A stretch of 64,000 bases of DNA from Lacticaseibacillus kribbianus (GTDB lineage Bacteria; Bacillota; Bacilli; Lactobacillales; Lactobacillaceae): positions 558,001-622,000 of the forward strand of contig NZ_JAIPUL010000001.1 of assembly GCF_020180945.1 (NCBI RefSeq), given 5' to 3'. Every line of letters begins with the position of its first letter. Positions within the stretch are counted from its first letter, which is position 1. Made by a program: the position numbers and the translations under genes. This document shows, in pieces, positions 43,796 through 52,869 of this stretch. A model generated the notes under the pieces. That model ran no database searches. It was not told where the DNA came from and saw only the letters and a program-made list of their open reading frames with translations.

Positions 43796-44358
43796 AAAAA
43801 GTGATTGTTTTTGCCTCGGGCACCGGCAGCAACTTCCAGGCGCTGGCCGACCATCTGGCCGCCCACCCGGTGGCCGCCATCGTCGCCCTGGTGTGCGACC
43901 AGCCCCAAGCGGCCGTGATCGGCCGCGCCCAGGCGCTGGGCATTCCGACGGTGATCGTGCGCTACCGCGACTACCCGAGCAAGGCGGCGGCCGAGCAGGC
44001 GCTGCTGACTCGGCTGCCCGCGGCCGACCTCGTGGTGCTGGCCGGCTTCATGCGCATCGTGGGGGAGACGCTGCTCGCGGCGTTCCCCGACCGCATCATC
44101 AACCTCCACCCGGCGCTTTTGCCCAGCTTTCCCGGCCGCACCGGCATCGCGGACGCTCTGGCGTACGGGGTGCGTGTGACCGGCGTGACGGTGCACTACG
44201 TCGACGCCGGCGTCGACTCCGGGCGCATCATCGCCCAGGCGCCGGTGGCGATTGCGGAGGGCGAGTCACTGACCCATTTGGAGGCGCGCATCCACGCGGT
44301 CGAGCACGTGCTGCTGCCGCAGACTGTTGACCAACTCATCTCAAAAGGAGCGATTTGA
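43792..44358 (+). CDS. purN: Phosphoribosylglycinamide formyltransferase
   Basis: 188 residues. [51 protein letters not shown] with the Asn-His-Asp catalytic set, and [21 protein letters not shown]. It transfers formyl from 10-formyl-THF to GAR. The ATG shares ATGA with purM. Confidence 0.97.
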   Translation: MKKVIVFASGTGSNFQALADHLAAHPVAAIVALVCDQPQAAVIGRAQALGIPTVIVRYRDYPSKAAAEQALLTRLPAADLVVLAGFMRIVGETLLAAFPDRIINLHPALLPSFPGRTGIADALAYGVRVTGVTVHYVDAGVDSGRIIAQAPVAIAEGESLTHLEARIHAVEHVLLPQTVDQLISKGAI

Positions 44359-44360
44359 AA

Positions 44361-45881
44361 ATGAAACGAGCCTTACTCAGTGTTTCCGACAAGAACGGCC
44401 TGGTGGTCTTCGCCCAGGGCCTTTTAGCACGCGGGTTTTCGCTGGTGTCGACCGGCGGCACCAAGCGCGCGCTGGACGCGGCCGGGCTTGCCGTCACCGC
44501 CGTCGAGGACGTCACGGGCTTTCCCGAGATGCTCGACGGCCGGGTCAAGACGCTCCATCCCCTGATCCACGCCGGGATCCTGGCCAAGCGCGACGATCCG
44601 GCACACATGGCGGCGCTGGCCGAACACCAGATCACGCCGATCGACCTGATCTGCGTCAACCTGTACCCGTTCGCCGAGACCATCCAAAAGCCGAACGTGA
44701 CCCGCGCCGAGGCCATCGAGCAGATTGACATCGGCGGGCCGAGCGCCCTTCGCGCCGCCGCCAAGAACTCAGACAGCGTCTGGGCGGTCGTGGACCCGGC
44801 GGACTACGACCGGGTGCTGGTTGGCCTCGACGAGAACGACGCCGCGCTGCGGCAGTCGCTTGCCGCCAAGGTGTTCGCGGTGACGGCGGCCTACGATGCG
44901 CAGATCGCCGCCTACCTGAACCCGGAGCCGTTCCCGGCGCTGTACACGCCGACCTACCGCAAGCTTAAGGACCTGCGCTACGGCGAGAACAGCCACCAGC
45001 AGGCCGCCTTCTACGCGGCCCCGGGGGCCCCGAAGTCGTCTCTGGTCAACGCGGTGCAGTTGCACGGCAAGGCGATGTCCTACAACAACATCCGCGATGC
45101 CGATGCGGCGTTGAGCATGCTCAACGAGTACCGGGACCCGGCGGTGGTCGCCGTCAAGCACATGAACCCCTGCGGCATCGGCGTGGCCGACACCATCGAG
45201 GCGGCGTGGGACAAGGCGTACGCGGCCGATTCCACCTCGATTTTTGGCGGCATCATCGCGCTGAACCGCACGGTCGACCTGGCGACGGCGGAGAAAATGC
45301 ACGCGCTGTTCCTTGAAATCGTGATGGCGCCGGCCTTCGAACCGGACGCGCTGGCCGTCCTGAGCAAGAAGAAGAACCTGCGCGTGATGACCATCCAGCT
45401 GGCGCAGCCGGCGGCCGCAACCGTCGAAGCGACGCCGGTGCGCGGTGGGGTGCTGCTGCAGACCACCGACGCGGCGATCGAGGGGCCAGACGACGTCAAG
45501 GTGGTGACCAAGGTCGCGCCGACGCCGGAGCAGCTTTCCGCGCTGCTGTTCGGCCAGCAGGTGGTCAAGCACGTCAAGTCCAACGCGATCGTCGTGGTGC
45601 GAGACGGGCAGACGCTGGGCATCGGGGCCGGGCAGATGAATCGCATCGGCTCCGTCGAAATCGCGCTGAAGCAGGCGCAGACCAACGCGAACTTCGCCGG
45701 GGCCGTGCTGGCCTCCGACGCGTTCTTCCCGATGGCCGACTGCGTGGACTACGCCGCCAAGCACGGCATCCGCGCAATCATCCAGCCGGGCGGCTCGATT
45801 CGCGACCAGGACTCCATCGACGCGGCCGACAAGTACGGCATCGCGATGGTGGTCACCGGCGTCCGTCACTTCCGCCACTAG
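44361..45881 (+). CDS. purH: Bifunctional AICAR transformylase / IMP cyclohydrolase
   Basis: 506 residues. The N-terminal IMP cyclohydrolase domain ([34 protein letters not shown]) is followed by the C-terminal AICAR transformylase ([54 protein letters not shown]). It catalyses the last two steps to IMP. The start ATG 44361 is preferred; an in-frame TTG at 44355 lies nearer the AAAGGAG site and is possible. Confidence 0.96.
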   Translation: MKRALLSVSDKNGLVVFAQGLLARGFSLVSTGGTKRALDAAGLAVTAVEDVTGFPEMLDGRVKTLHPLIHAGILAKRDDPAHMAALAEHQITPIDLICVNLYPFAETIQKPNVTRAEAIEQIDIGGPSALRAAAKNSDSVWAVVDPADYDRVLVGLDENDAALRQSLAAKVFAVTAAYDAQIAAYLNPEPFPALYTPTYRKLKDLRYGENSHQQAAFYAAPGAPKSSLVNAVQLHGKAMSYNNIRDADAALSMLNEYRDPAVVAVKHMNPCGIGVADTIEAAWDKAYAADSTSIFGGIIALNRTVDLATAEKMHALFLEIVMAPAFEPDALAVLSKKKNLRVMTIQLAQPAAATVEATPVRGGVLLQTTDAAIEGPDDVKVVTKVAPTPEQLSALLFGQQVVKHVKSNAIVVVRDGQTLGIGAGQMNRIGSVEIALKQAQTNANFAGAVLASDAFFPMADCVDYAAKHGIRAIIQPGGSIRDQDSIDAADKYGIAMVVTGVRHFRH

Positions 45882-45896
45882 AAAAAAGGTGAGCAC

Positions 45897-47147
45897 ATGG
45901 TCAATGTCTTAGTCATCGGCGCCGGGGCGCGGGAAAGCGCGCTCGGCCGCGCGTTTTTGGCCTCGCCGCAGGTCCAAGCGGTGTACGTCGCGCCGGGCAA
46001 CGCCGGCATGGCGCTGATCGGCCTCACGCCGGTCGCCATCGACGCGATGGATTTTCCCGCCCTGATCGCCTTTGCCAAGGCGCACGTCGCGCTGACCTTC
46101 GTCGGCCCCGAGCAGCCGCTGACCGCCGGTATCTGCGACGCCTTTCAGGCCGCGGGGCTGGCCGTGTTCGGCCCCAAGCGGGCGCTGGCGCAGCTGGAGG
46201 GCTCCAAGCAGTTCGCCAAGGCCTTCATGGCTCGCCACGACCTGCCGACCGCGGCCGCCACGGTGGTGCACGACCTGGCCGCCGGTCAGGCGGCGCTCGC
46301 CGGCCACCGGCTGCCGGTGGTGATCAAGGCCGATGGGCTGGCCGCGGGCAAGGGCGTCGTGGTCTGTTCGGACCTGCCGGCCGCCCAGGCGGCGCTCGCC
46401 CGGGCCTACGCCGCGGATCCTGCGGCGACCGTGCTGATCGAGGATTACCTGGCGGGCCAGGAGGCGTCGGTGCTTGCGATGTTCAACGGCACCACCCGCG
46501 TGCTGTTCCCGCTGGCGCAGGACCACAAGCGCCGGCTGGCCGGCGATGCCGGCCCCAACACCGGCGGCATGGGCGCCATCAGCCCGGCGCCGCAGTTCAC
46601 CGCGGCCCAGCAGGCGCAGGCGGCGGCCCTAGTCGACGCGACGCTGGCCGGCGCGGTGACGGACGGCCTTGACGGCTGCGGGGTGATCTACCTCGGCCTG
46701 ATGTTCACCGTGGACGGCCCGAAGCTTCTGGAGTACAACGTGCGCTTCGGCGACCCGGAGACCCAGGTGCTGCTGACGCAGGTCCAAAACGATTTTTACC
46801 AGCTGACCGTCGACCTGCTGGCCGGCCACGCGCAGCCGCTGGTCCTTGATGGGCGCACGTACTGCGGCGTGGTCGCGGTGCACCCGGACTACCCGGGCGA
46901 CACCAGCCGGCCGCTTCCCGTAGCCACCCCGGACCAGGCGGCGCTGGACTACTGGCTGCCGGCCGGGGTCGCCGGCACTCAGGGCGCCTTGACGACCGCT
47001 GGGGGCCGCGTCTTCACGGTGGTCGGCGCGGGGCCCAACCTCGCTCACGCGCAGCTGCAGGCCTACGCCCGCGTCGCGCCGCTGCTCGGCGAGCTGGCCA
47101 TGCGCCAGGACATCGGGGCCAAGGGCCTGCGTCAGCCGCAGGATTAG
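45897..47147 (+). CDS. purD: Phosphoribosylamine-glycine ligase
   Basis: 416 residues, ATP-grasp enzyme. VLVIGAGARESALGRAF, LPVVIKADGLAAGKGVVVC (ATP loop), TGGMGAISPAP, and LEYNVRFGDPETQ. It makes GAR from phosphoribosylamine and glycine. It is the last gene of the operon, 15 nt after purH, behind AAAAGGTGAG. purA and purB are not in the window. Confidence 0.97.
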   Translation: MVNVLVIGAGARESALGRAFLASPQVQAVYVAPGNAGMALIGLTPVAIDAMDFPALIAFAKAHVALTFVGPEQPLTAGICDAFQAAGLAVFGPKRALAQLEGSKQFAKAFMARHDLPTAAATVVHDLAAGQAALAGHRLPVVIKADGLAAGKGVVVCSDLPAAQAALARAYAADPAATVLIEDYLAGQEASVLAMFNGTTRVLFPLAQDHKRRLAGDAGPNTGGMGAISPAPQFTAAQQAQAAALVDATLAGAVTDGLDGCGVIYLGLMFTVDGPKLLEYNVRFGDPETQVLLTQVQNDFYQLTVDLLAGHAQPLVLDGRTYCGVVAVHPDYPGDTSRPLPVATPDQAALDYWLPAGVAGTQGALTTAGGRVFTVVGAGPNLAHAQLQAYARVAPLLGELAMRQDIGAKGLRQPQD

Positions 47148-47171
47148 CCACGCCCGGAAGGATTGCACGCT

Positions 47172-47204
47172 AAAAAGGCCGAGCCCACGCGGGCTCGGCC
47201 TTTT
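47172..47204 (+). terminator. Terminator of the pur operon
   Basis: AAAAGGCCGAGCCC-ACGC-GGGCTCGGCCTTTT. Confidence 0.9.
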
Positions 47205-47205
47205 G

Positions 47206-47249
47206 CCACCACATTTTGTGGCACGGCGGTTTTTTCTCCTATATCTGGG
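47206..47249 (+). promoter_or_regulatory. Possible NrdR-like box pair upstream of nrdG
   Basis: CCACCACATTTTGT (47206-47219, part of the dyad CCACCACATTTTGTGG) and CTCCTATATCTGGG (47236-47249) resemble the two boxes in the nrdE/nrdF region. They are about 30 bp apart. The nrdG promoter itself is unclear; TAGCAT at 47263-47268 may be the -10. Confidence 0.4.
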
Positions 47250-47293
47250 GGTGAAACTATGGTAGCATGAGACTCAGAAATGGAGTGAGTGTC

Positions 47294-47869
47294 GTGCCGA
47301 AAACTTTACCGAATGACCCCCAACCGATGGAATGGCTGGCCTCGGACTGGTCGCAGGGCTACATCGCCAGCTACAAGCCGTTCACCTTCGTGGACGGCGA
47401 AGGCGTGCGCTGCAGCATCTACGTGTCCGGCTGCAAGTTCGCCTGCCCGGGCTGCTACAACAAGGTCGCCCAAAACTTCCACTACGGCAGCCCGTACACC
47501 CAGGCGCTTGAGGACCGCATCATCGAAGACCTCGGCCAAAGCTACGTGCAGGGGCTGACGCTTCTGGGCGGCGAGCCGTTTCTGAACACCCAGGTCTGCC
47601 TGCAGCTGTGCCGGCGCGTCCGCGCGGAGTTCGGCCACACCAAGGACATCTGGAGCTGGACCGGCTACAAGTGGGACGAGCTGATGCAGGAGTCCGAGGA
47701 CAAGCTGGAACTCTTGGGAATGCTCGACATCCTGGTCGACGGCCGCTTCCTCGAGGCCCAAAAGGACCTGACGCTGCAGTTTCGCGGCAGCAGCAACCAG
47801 CGCATCATCGATGTGCCGGCGTCCTTGGCCGCCGGTGACGTGCGCATCTGGCCGCGGCTGGTGCGCTAG
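47294..47869 (+). CDS. nrdG: Anaerobic ribonucleotide reductase activating protein
   Basis: 191 residues, small radical SAM enzyme. The cluster motif CKFACPGCYNKVAQNF is CxxxCxxC. LGGEPFLNTQVCLQL is the SAM-binding GGE motif, and DIWSWTGYKWDEL is the family motif. It generates the glycyl radical in NrdD. The GTG start at 47294 is preceded by GGAGTGA. The usual neighbour nrdD is not upstream here: the pur operon terminator precedes it. nrdD must lie elsewhere in the genome. Confidence 0.93.
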   Translation: MPKTLPNDPQPMEWLASDWSQGYIASYKPFTFVDGEGVRCSIYVSGCKFACPGCYNKVAQNFHYGSPYTQALEDRIIEDLGQSYVQGLTLLGGEPFLNTQVCLQLCRRVRAEFGHTKDIWSWTGYKWDELMQESEDKLELLGMLDILVDGRFLEAQKDLTLQFRGSSNQRIIDVPASLAAGDVRIWPRLVR

Positions 47870-48060
47870 GCAGTCGCCGGAAGCCCGGGCTCCGGCGCGG
47901 ACGAACCAACACTTCCGGCGCAGGGCCTGGGCGGCGGAACGCGTGGGGCTCCCCTGAGCCCGGCCCGTTCTCAGGACCCGCCATTGCTGTAAGCCGGCAA
48001 AAGCAGCCGGCTAACCGCAATTTCACGCTGGCACGCCCCGGCCCTGCACCTCCAGTGTTG
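47870..48060. other. GC-rich intergenic sequence after nrdG
   Basis: No gene seen. It contains hairpin-forming segments: GCCGGAAGCCCGGGCTCCGGC right after the nrdG stop, and AGCCGGC-AAAAGCA-GCCGGCT at about 47993-48013. Neither is followed by a T-run. Function unknown. Confidence 0.3.
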
Positions 48061-48088
48061 TTGCGTCCGCGCCTCCGCCCTGTATAGT
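48061..48088 (+). promoter_or_regulatory. Promoter of candidate small RNA
   Basis: TTGCGT (48061-48066), a 16-nt spacer and TATAGT (48083-48088). Confidence 0.5.
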
Positions 48089-48094
48089 GGTTAC

Positions 48095-48236
48095 TTCATT
48101 AACTTGTCACATTCGAGCTAACCAGCATGGTGTTTGTTATCGGATACCACGTAGGTTTGCCGACGCGAGCAGCGTAAAAACGCGCTGCCTGCCGATCTTT
48201 CCCGAGTGGAGGGGTCGGCGGGCGGCGCGTTTTGGC
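48095..48236 (+). ncRNA. Candidate small RNA, about 140 nt
   Basis: A promoter at 48061-48088 and a strong terminator at 48176-48233 bracket about 140 nt with no convincing ORF. A short stem (TGGTGT with ATACCA, about 48129-48149) lies in its middle part. The next gene is on the opposite strand and convergent, so this is not a leader. Family unknown; an antisense effect on the convergent kinase 3' end is possible if terminator read-through occurs. Confidence 0.4.
48176..48233. terminator. Bidirectional terminator, about 20-bp stem
   Basis: 48176-48197 pairs with 48212-48233. With wobbles the match is nearly complete (AAAACGCGC... / ...GCGCGTTTT). It serves the convergent candidate RNA and the histidine kinase gene. 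Confidence 0.85.
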
Positions 48237-48239
48237 GTC

Positions 48240-49304
48240 TCACGGCTGGGGCGGATCCTGCAAGGCCGGCTTGGCCAGCGTGCTGCCGCTTTCGCCGTAG
48301 TAGGCGAGGTGCGGGAAGTGGATGGTGACCGTGGTGCCCTGACCCGGCGTCGAGGCGATGGTCAGCCGGTGGCCGAGCTTGTGGCCCAGGCGCTGGGCGA
48401 GGTACAGGCCCAGGCCGGTCGACTTCTGGTTGGCATTGCGGCCGTTGGTGCCGGTGAAGCCCTTCTCAAAGACCCGGTGCAGCTCGTCTTCGGGGATGCC
48501 GATGCCCGAGTCGGTCAGGCTCAGCGTGACCTCATCGCGGCCGCTTTCGATCGCCGCGGTCAGGCTGCCGCCCGGGGCGGTGTACTTCAGGGCGTTGGAG
48601 AGCAGCTGCGCGAGGATGAAGCCCAGCCACTTGGCGTCGGTGACCACCGTGGCGTCGCCGGTGGCGGAAAAGCCGATGCGACGCGCGATGAAGCTGTTGC
48701 GCTGCGCGACGACTGCCGCGTCCAGCACCGGGCGCAGCGCGTACTCCTGCAGCAGGTAGTCCTTGGAGAAGCTGTCGAGGCGTGAGTAGTACAGCACCTG
48801 CTCGACATAGTGGTCGATCGCGTCGAGCTGCAGCGCCATGTCGTCCAGCGGCTTCTCGGGCGCCTGGCCGTCGAGGCTGTCGAGCAGCAGGGTGCTAGCG
48901 GCCAGCGGCACCTTGATCTCGTGCACCCAGGAGTCGATGAACGCCTTTTGGTCCGCCTGCGCGGCCAAAAGCCGCGAGCGGTCCTGCTGGTGGGCCCACA
49001 GCAGGTGGTTGTAGGCGTCGACCACCGCCTGCTCGCGGTGCGAGTCGGCCTTGGGCAGCTTCCAGTCCAGCGCGTTCAGGCCGGCGTCGGCCCGCTCGGC
49101 GAGCAACGCCTTGAACTTGCGCTCGCGCCGCGCGCGCCACCAGACGGCCGCGGCCGCGGCCAGGACGCTCAGGCCCGCCATGTACAGCAGGGTGCCGGCG
49201 TGCACCTGCTGGTTGGGGTCCAGCCAGATGCCGAAGCAAAACAGAATCAGGCCGAGCAGAAACAGGGCAATCTGGCCGACGTGGTCCGACAAGTAATCGC
49301 GCAT
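48240..49304 (-). CDS. Bce-type sensor histidine kinase
   Basis: 354 residues. Two N-terminal transmembrane helices (about 10-28 and 36-57) are separated by only about ten external residues, the intramembrane-sensing layout of BceS kinases. The phospho-acceptor motif is WVHEIKVPLAAS, the N box is LAQLLSNALKYT, and the G boxes are DSGIGIPEDELHRVFEKGFTG and STGLGLYLAQRLG. It senses flux through the partner ABC transporter rather than drug directly, by family knowledge. AGGAGG precedes the ATG. It lies 11 nt after the response regulator gene. Confidence 0.88.
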   Translation of the reverse strand: MRDYLSDHVGQIALFLLGLILFCFGIWLDPNQQVHAGTLLYMAGLSVLAAAAAVWWRARRERKFKALLAERADAGLNALDWKLPKADSHREQAVVDAYNHLLWAHQQDRSRLLAAQADQKAFIDSWVHEIKVPLAASTLLLDSLDGQAPEKPLDDMALQLDAIDHYVEQVLYYSRLDSFSKDYLLQEYALRPVLDAAVVAQRNSFIARRIGFSATGDATVVTDAKWLGFILAQLLSNALKYTAPGGSLTAAIESGRDEVTLSLTDSGIGIPEDELHRVFEKGFTGTNGRNANQKSTGLGLYLAQRLGHKLGHRLTIASTPGQGTTVTIHFPHLAYYGESGSTLAKPALQDPPQP

Positions 49305-49315
49305 TCCCGAACCTC

Positions 49316-49990
49316 CTAGGGCACAATGTAGCCCTGCCCGACCTTGGTTTCGATGTAGTCGGGCAGGCCGGCGTCCGCAATCTTACGGCGCAGCCGGTTG
49401 ATGTTCACGGTCAGGGTGTTGTCGTCGACGAAGCGCTCGTCTTGCCACAGGTCCTTGAGCAGGCGCGAGCGGGAGACGGTGCTCCCGTGGGCGCGCATCA
49501 GGATCTGCAGCAGCTTGTACTCGTTTTTGGACAGGTTGATCTGCTGGTCCCCGGCACTGGCCGCCCCGGTCTGGAGGTCCAGGGTCAGGCCGTTGTGGAC
49601 CAGCGTGTCCGCGCCGGTGTCGCCGTAGTTGTAGGTGCGGCGCAGCAGCGCGTTGATCTTGGCGATCAGCACCTCGATGGCGAACGGCTTGTTGACGAAG
49701 TCGTCGGCGCCGAGGTTCATCGCCATCACCATGTCCATGTTGGTGTTGCGGCTGGAGATGAAAATCACCGGCACCTGGCTGGTCGCGCGGATCTGCTGGA
49801 CCCAGTAGTAGCCGTCGTACACGGGCAGGTTGATGTCGAGCAGCACCAGATCCGGGGCGAGGGCCTGAAACTGCTCACCCACGGTGTTGAAGTCTTTGAC
49901 GGTGTGGGCCTCGAACTGCCACTTGGTCAGGGCACTGGCGATGAGGTCCGCGATGGTGCGGTCGTCTTCCACAATCATAATTTTAAACAT
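49316..49990 (-). CDS. OmpR-family response regulator (BceR-like)
   Basis: 224 residues. Receiver domain with DDRT acidic pocket, phospho-acceptor Asp in LVLLDINLPVYDGY, and the conserved Lys in FVNKPFAIEVL. The C-terminal winged helix is NEYKLLQILMRAHGSTVSRSRLLKDLW...NTLTVNINRLRRKI. It pairs with the kinase directly downstream and is divergent from the ABC genes it probably controls. GGAGGTGGCTC precedes the ATG. Confidence 0.92.
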   Translation of the reverse strand: MFKIMIVEDDRTIADLIASALTKWQFEAHTVKDFNTVGEQFQALAPDLVLLDINLPVYDGYYWVQQIRATSQVPVIFISSRNTNMDMVMAMNLGADDFVNKPFAIEVLIAKINALLRRTYNYGDTGADTLVHNGLTLDLQTGAASAGDQQINLSKNEYKLLQILMRAHGSTVSRSRLLKDLWQDERFVDDNTLTVNINRLRRKIADAGLPDYIETKVGQGYIVP

Positions 49991-50022
49991 GAGCCACCTC
50001 CGTTACCTTAATGGTACTGGTA

Positions 50023-50043
50023 AAACAAGTTTGAGACAAGTCT
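50023..50043 (+). promoter_or_regulatory. Tandem palindromic decamers, likely response regulator operator
   Basis: AAACAAGTTT (50023-50032) and AGACAAGTCT (50034-50043) are each palindromic, spaced 11 bp centre to centre, and end just before TAGAAT (50046-50051), the probable -10 of the ABC operon. One-turn direct repeats overlapping the -35 fit OmpR-family activation. Confidence 0.6.
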
Positions 50044-50093
50044 GTTAGAATAGAGGGAGATGCCGGATTTTTCGGCGTGAAGGGGGCAGACGA

Positions 50094-50864
50094 ATGCGCG
50101 TCGTGCGTGCGGAACATCTGACGAAAATCTACGGCCACCGCTTCAACCGGGTGGCGGCCTTGAACGACCTGAGCTTTGGCGTCGACGACGGTGAGTTCGT
50201 CGGCATCATGGGGCCAAGCGGCGCGGGCAAGTCGACGCTGCTCAACATGCTGGCGACCATCGACACGCCGACCAGCGGCGAGGTGTGGGTGGCCGGCTCG
50301 GCGCTCTCTGCGATGAACGAGGCGCAGGCCGCGGCGTACCGCCGCACCCAGCTGGGCTTCATCTTTCAGGAGTACAACTTGCTGCCGGACCTCACCGTGG
50401 CCGCCAACATCACCCTGCCGCAGACCTTCGTGCCGCCGCGGCCCAAGGACCTCGACGAGCGGCTGGCCCACGTGGCGCAGACGCTTGGCCTGGAGCGGCT
50501 GCTCGGGCGCTACCCGGATCAGCTCAGCGCGGGCCAGCGCCAGCGGGTGACCGCCGCGCGCGCGGTGCTCGGCAAGCCCAGCCTGATTCTGGCCGACGAG
50601 CCGACCGGCAGCCTGGACTCGATGGCCGCCACCGAGCTTTTGTCGTACCTGACCCGGCTGAACCTGGAGGAGGACGTGACTATCCTGATGGTCACCCACG
50701 ACGCGTTCACCGCCAGTTTTTGCAACCGCATCATCTTCATCCGCGACGGCGCGTACTTCGCCGAGGTGACGCGGCACGGCACCCGGCAGGCGTTCTTCAA
50801 CAGCATCATCGACATGGAGGCAACCATCAACGGGGGAGGGCGGCACCGTGCGACAGCTGATTAG
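50094..50864 (+). CDS. Bce-type ABC transporter ATP-binding protein
   Basis: 256 residues. RVVRAEHLTKIYGHRFNRVAALNDLSF, Walker A GPSGAGKST, Q-loop FQEYNLL, signature LSAGQRQRVTAARA (LSAGQ variant), Walker B ILADEPTGSLDS and H-loop VTHD. It powers the permease encoded 17 nt upstream of its own stop. Such modules remove or detoxify cell-wall-active peptides such as bacitracin or nisin. The ligand here is unknown. Confidence 0.9.
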   Translation: MRVVRAEHLTKIYGHRFNRVAALNDLSFGVDDGEFVGIMGPSGAGKSTLLNMLATIDTPTSGEVWVAGSALSAMNEAQAAAYRRTQLGFIFQEYNLLPDLTVAANITLPQTFVPPRPKDLDERLAHVAQTLGLERLLGRYPDQLSAGQRQRVTAARAVLGKPSLILADEPTGSLDSMAATELLSYLTRLNLEEDVTILMVTHDAFTASFCNRIIFIRDGAYFAEVTRHGTRQAFFNSIIDMEATINGGGRHRATAD

Positions 50865-52869
50865 CCGCGACCTCAGGCGGCACGCCACCACCACTGTGCT
50901 GTTCGCGTTGATGGGTGGCGCGATCATCGCCGTGCTCTACGCGGTGCTTGCGATGACGGAAAACGTGGCGCTGATGGCCAAGCTCGACGCCGGGGCACTG
51001 ACGCCGGACATGGTGCCCGCGTTCCTGGTGGTGACCGTGGTGGTGATCCTGATCTTCACCATCGTCTTTCTCCTCTACATGAACGCGATCCTGGTCGCGC
51101 GGCGCGACCGCGAGATCGGGGTGTACCGGCTGCTCGGGCTGTCCGCGCGGCGCATCGGGGTCAGCCTGATCGTCCAGGCGCTGATTCAGGGCGCCGCGGC
51201 CATCGGCGTCGGGCTGGTGCTCGGGGTGCTGTTGTCCAAGTTCTTCGTGATGGGGCTGGTGCGGCTGATGGGCCTGCGCATCGTGTCGGGGTTGCTGTGG
51301 TCGCCGCGCGCAGCGCTTGAGCTGACCGCGCTGTTTCTGCTGGTCTACCTGGTGCTCGGCGCGATCAACGCGCTGTACGTCACGGCTAGCCCGCTTCGGC
51401 GGCCGCTGTGGCGCGTCGGTCAGGACACGACGCTCGCGCCTCTGAGCGGCTGGCGGGTGGTATGGGCAATCTTGGGCCTGCTGCTTTTGGGCGGCGCCTA
51501 CGTCAGGGCCTACAACCTGATTCCCTGGACCTTTCGGCTGGACAGCGGCGCGGCGATGGCCGCGCTGTGGGGCGGCATCATCCTGGCCGGGCTGATCGGC
51601 ACCTACCTGATGTTTCGCACCACGCTGCCGGTGCTGATGATTGCGCTGAGCCGCACGCGGCTGCGGCTGTCCGCCGGGGCGCTGTTGACCGTCGTCGACC
51701 TGCGCAAGCGCCTGCGCACCAACAGCCAGTCGCTGTTTCTCACCACCATGCTGGCCACCCTGACCATGACGGTGCTGGGGTCCGGGGCGATGCTTTACCA
51801 GTTCTCGCAGCAGACGGTGCGCCAGTCGATTGCCATGGACGCCGTGGTGTCGGCGCACGGGCAAAAGTCCTTCATGGCCGGCGTCAAGCCGGCCTGGGTG
51901 CGCGGACACGTCGCGCTTGAGACCAAGCTGGTCGCAGGCGAGCTGGACAGCGTGAACGTGGACGCCACGACCAACGACTTCACCATCTACAATGTGATGG
52001 CCCAAAGCAGCTACAACGCGATGCGGCGCCGAGACGCCACGCTGCCGGCCCGGGCACCGCTTGAGGACGATCAGGCCCTGATGGTGGTGTACGGCCGTGC
52101 GCTGCTTCAAAACACCTGGATGCGCCAGCGCGACGACTGGTGGGTGCGGCTGCCGCGAACCAAGACCCGGCTGTCGGTTGTCCAGACCACCAGCCGCTAC
52201 CCGCTGGGCGCAGATGCCTACTTCGACCGCGCGCTGGTGGTCAGCAACCGCACCTACGCCAAGCTGAAGGCCCCGCTTGACGTGCTGCACGGCTACACGC
52301 TGGGCTCGGCGCAGGCGGTGGGGCGCTACCTAACGTCGCTGGACAACCAGGACACCGAGGATTACGTGTCGTTCGGCAAGGCCGCGCTTGCAGGCAAAAC
52401 CGCACTCCGCGTCAGCAAGACGGCGCAAGCGCGCGCGCAGCTGTCGCGAAGTGCGGTTAACCTGAGGCGGCCGATGGTGAAGGTGATGAACGCGACCTTT
52501 GGGCTCGGCCTGTTCATCGCCGTTTTGACCGGCTTCGTGTTCCTGCTGGCCACGGCCAGCATCCTCTTGATGAAGCAGCTTTTGGTCAAGACGCAGACCG
52601 AAAGCGACGCGGTCACGCTGAGCCAGCTCGGCATGCCCGACGCGGTGCTGCGCCGGGTGCTGTGGCAGGAGACCCTGGCGGTGTTCGCGCTGCCCCTAGT
52701 GTTTGGCACCGTGAACACCGGCCTGGTGGTGCGCCTGATCGGCATCATGCTGGATGACCCGGGTGTCGGCACCGTGGTGTTGGTGATCGCGGTGTTCGCC
52801 GCGGTGTACCTGGCCTTCGCCGCGCTCACCGTGCGGCTGGCCCTGGCTGCAAGCGCCCGCAGTCGCTAG
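50848..52869 (+). CDS. Bce-type ABC transporter permease
   Basis: 673 residues with about ten transmembrane helices: a first group of six or seven (from TVLFALMGGAIIAVLYAVLAM to TTMLATLTMTVLGSGAML), a roughly 200-residue external domain, then three helices at the C-terminus (FGLGLFIAVLTGFVFLLATA onward). FtsX motifs RRDREIGVYRLLGLSARRI and TQTESDAVTLSQLGMPDAVLRR. The large loop is where BceB-type proteins contact the peptide. GTG start behind GGGAGGG, overlapping the ATPase gene. Its stop shares CTAG with the convergent next gene. Confidence 0.9.
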   Translation: MRQLISRDLRRHATTTVLFALMGGAIIAVLYAVLAMTENVALMAKLDAGALTPDMVPAFLVVTVVVILIFTIVFLLYMNAILVARRDREIGVYRLLGLSARRIGVSLIVQALIQGAAAIGVGLVLGVLLSKFFVMGLVRLMGLRIVSGLLWSPRAALELTALFLLVYLVLGAINALYVTASPLRRPLWRVGQDTTLAPLSGWRVVWAILGLLLLGGAYVRAYNLIPWTFRLDSGAAMAALWGGIILAGLIGTYLMFRTTLPVLMIALSRTRLRLSAGALLTVVDLRKRLRTNSQSLFLTTMLATLTMTVLGSGAMLYQFSQQTVRQSIAMDAVVSAHGQKSFMAGVKPAWVRGHVALETKLVAGELDSVNVDATTNDFTIYNVMAQSSYNAMRRRDATLPARAPLEDDQALMVVYGRALLQNTWMRQRDDWWVRLPRTKTRLSVVQTTSRYPLGADAYFDRALVVSNRTYAKLKAPLDVLHGYTLGSAQAVGRYLTSLDNQDTEDYVSFGKAALAGKTALRVSKTAQARAQLSRSAVNLRRPMVKVMNATFGLGLFIAVLTGFVFLLATASILLMKQLLVKTQTESDAVTLSQLGMPDAVLRRVLWQETLAVFALPLVFGTVNTGLVVRLIGIMLDDPGVGTVVLVIAVFAAVYLAFAALTVRLALAASARSR

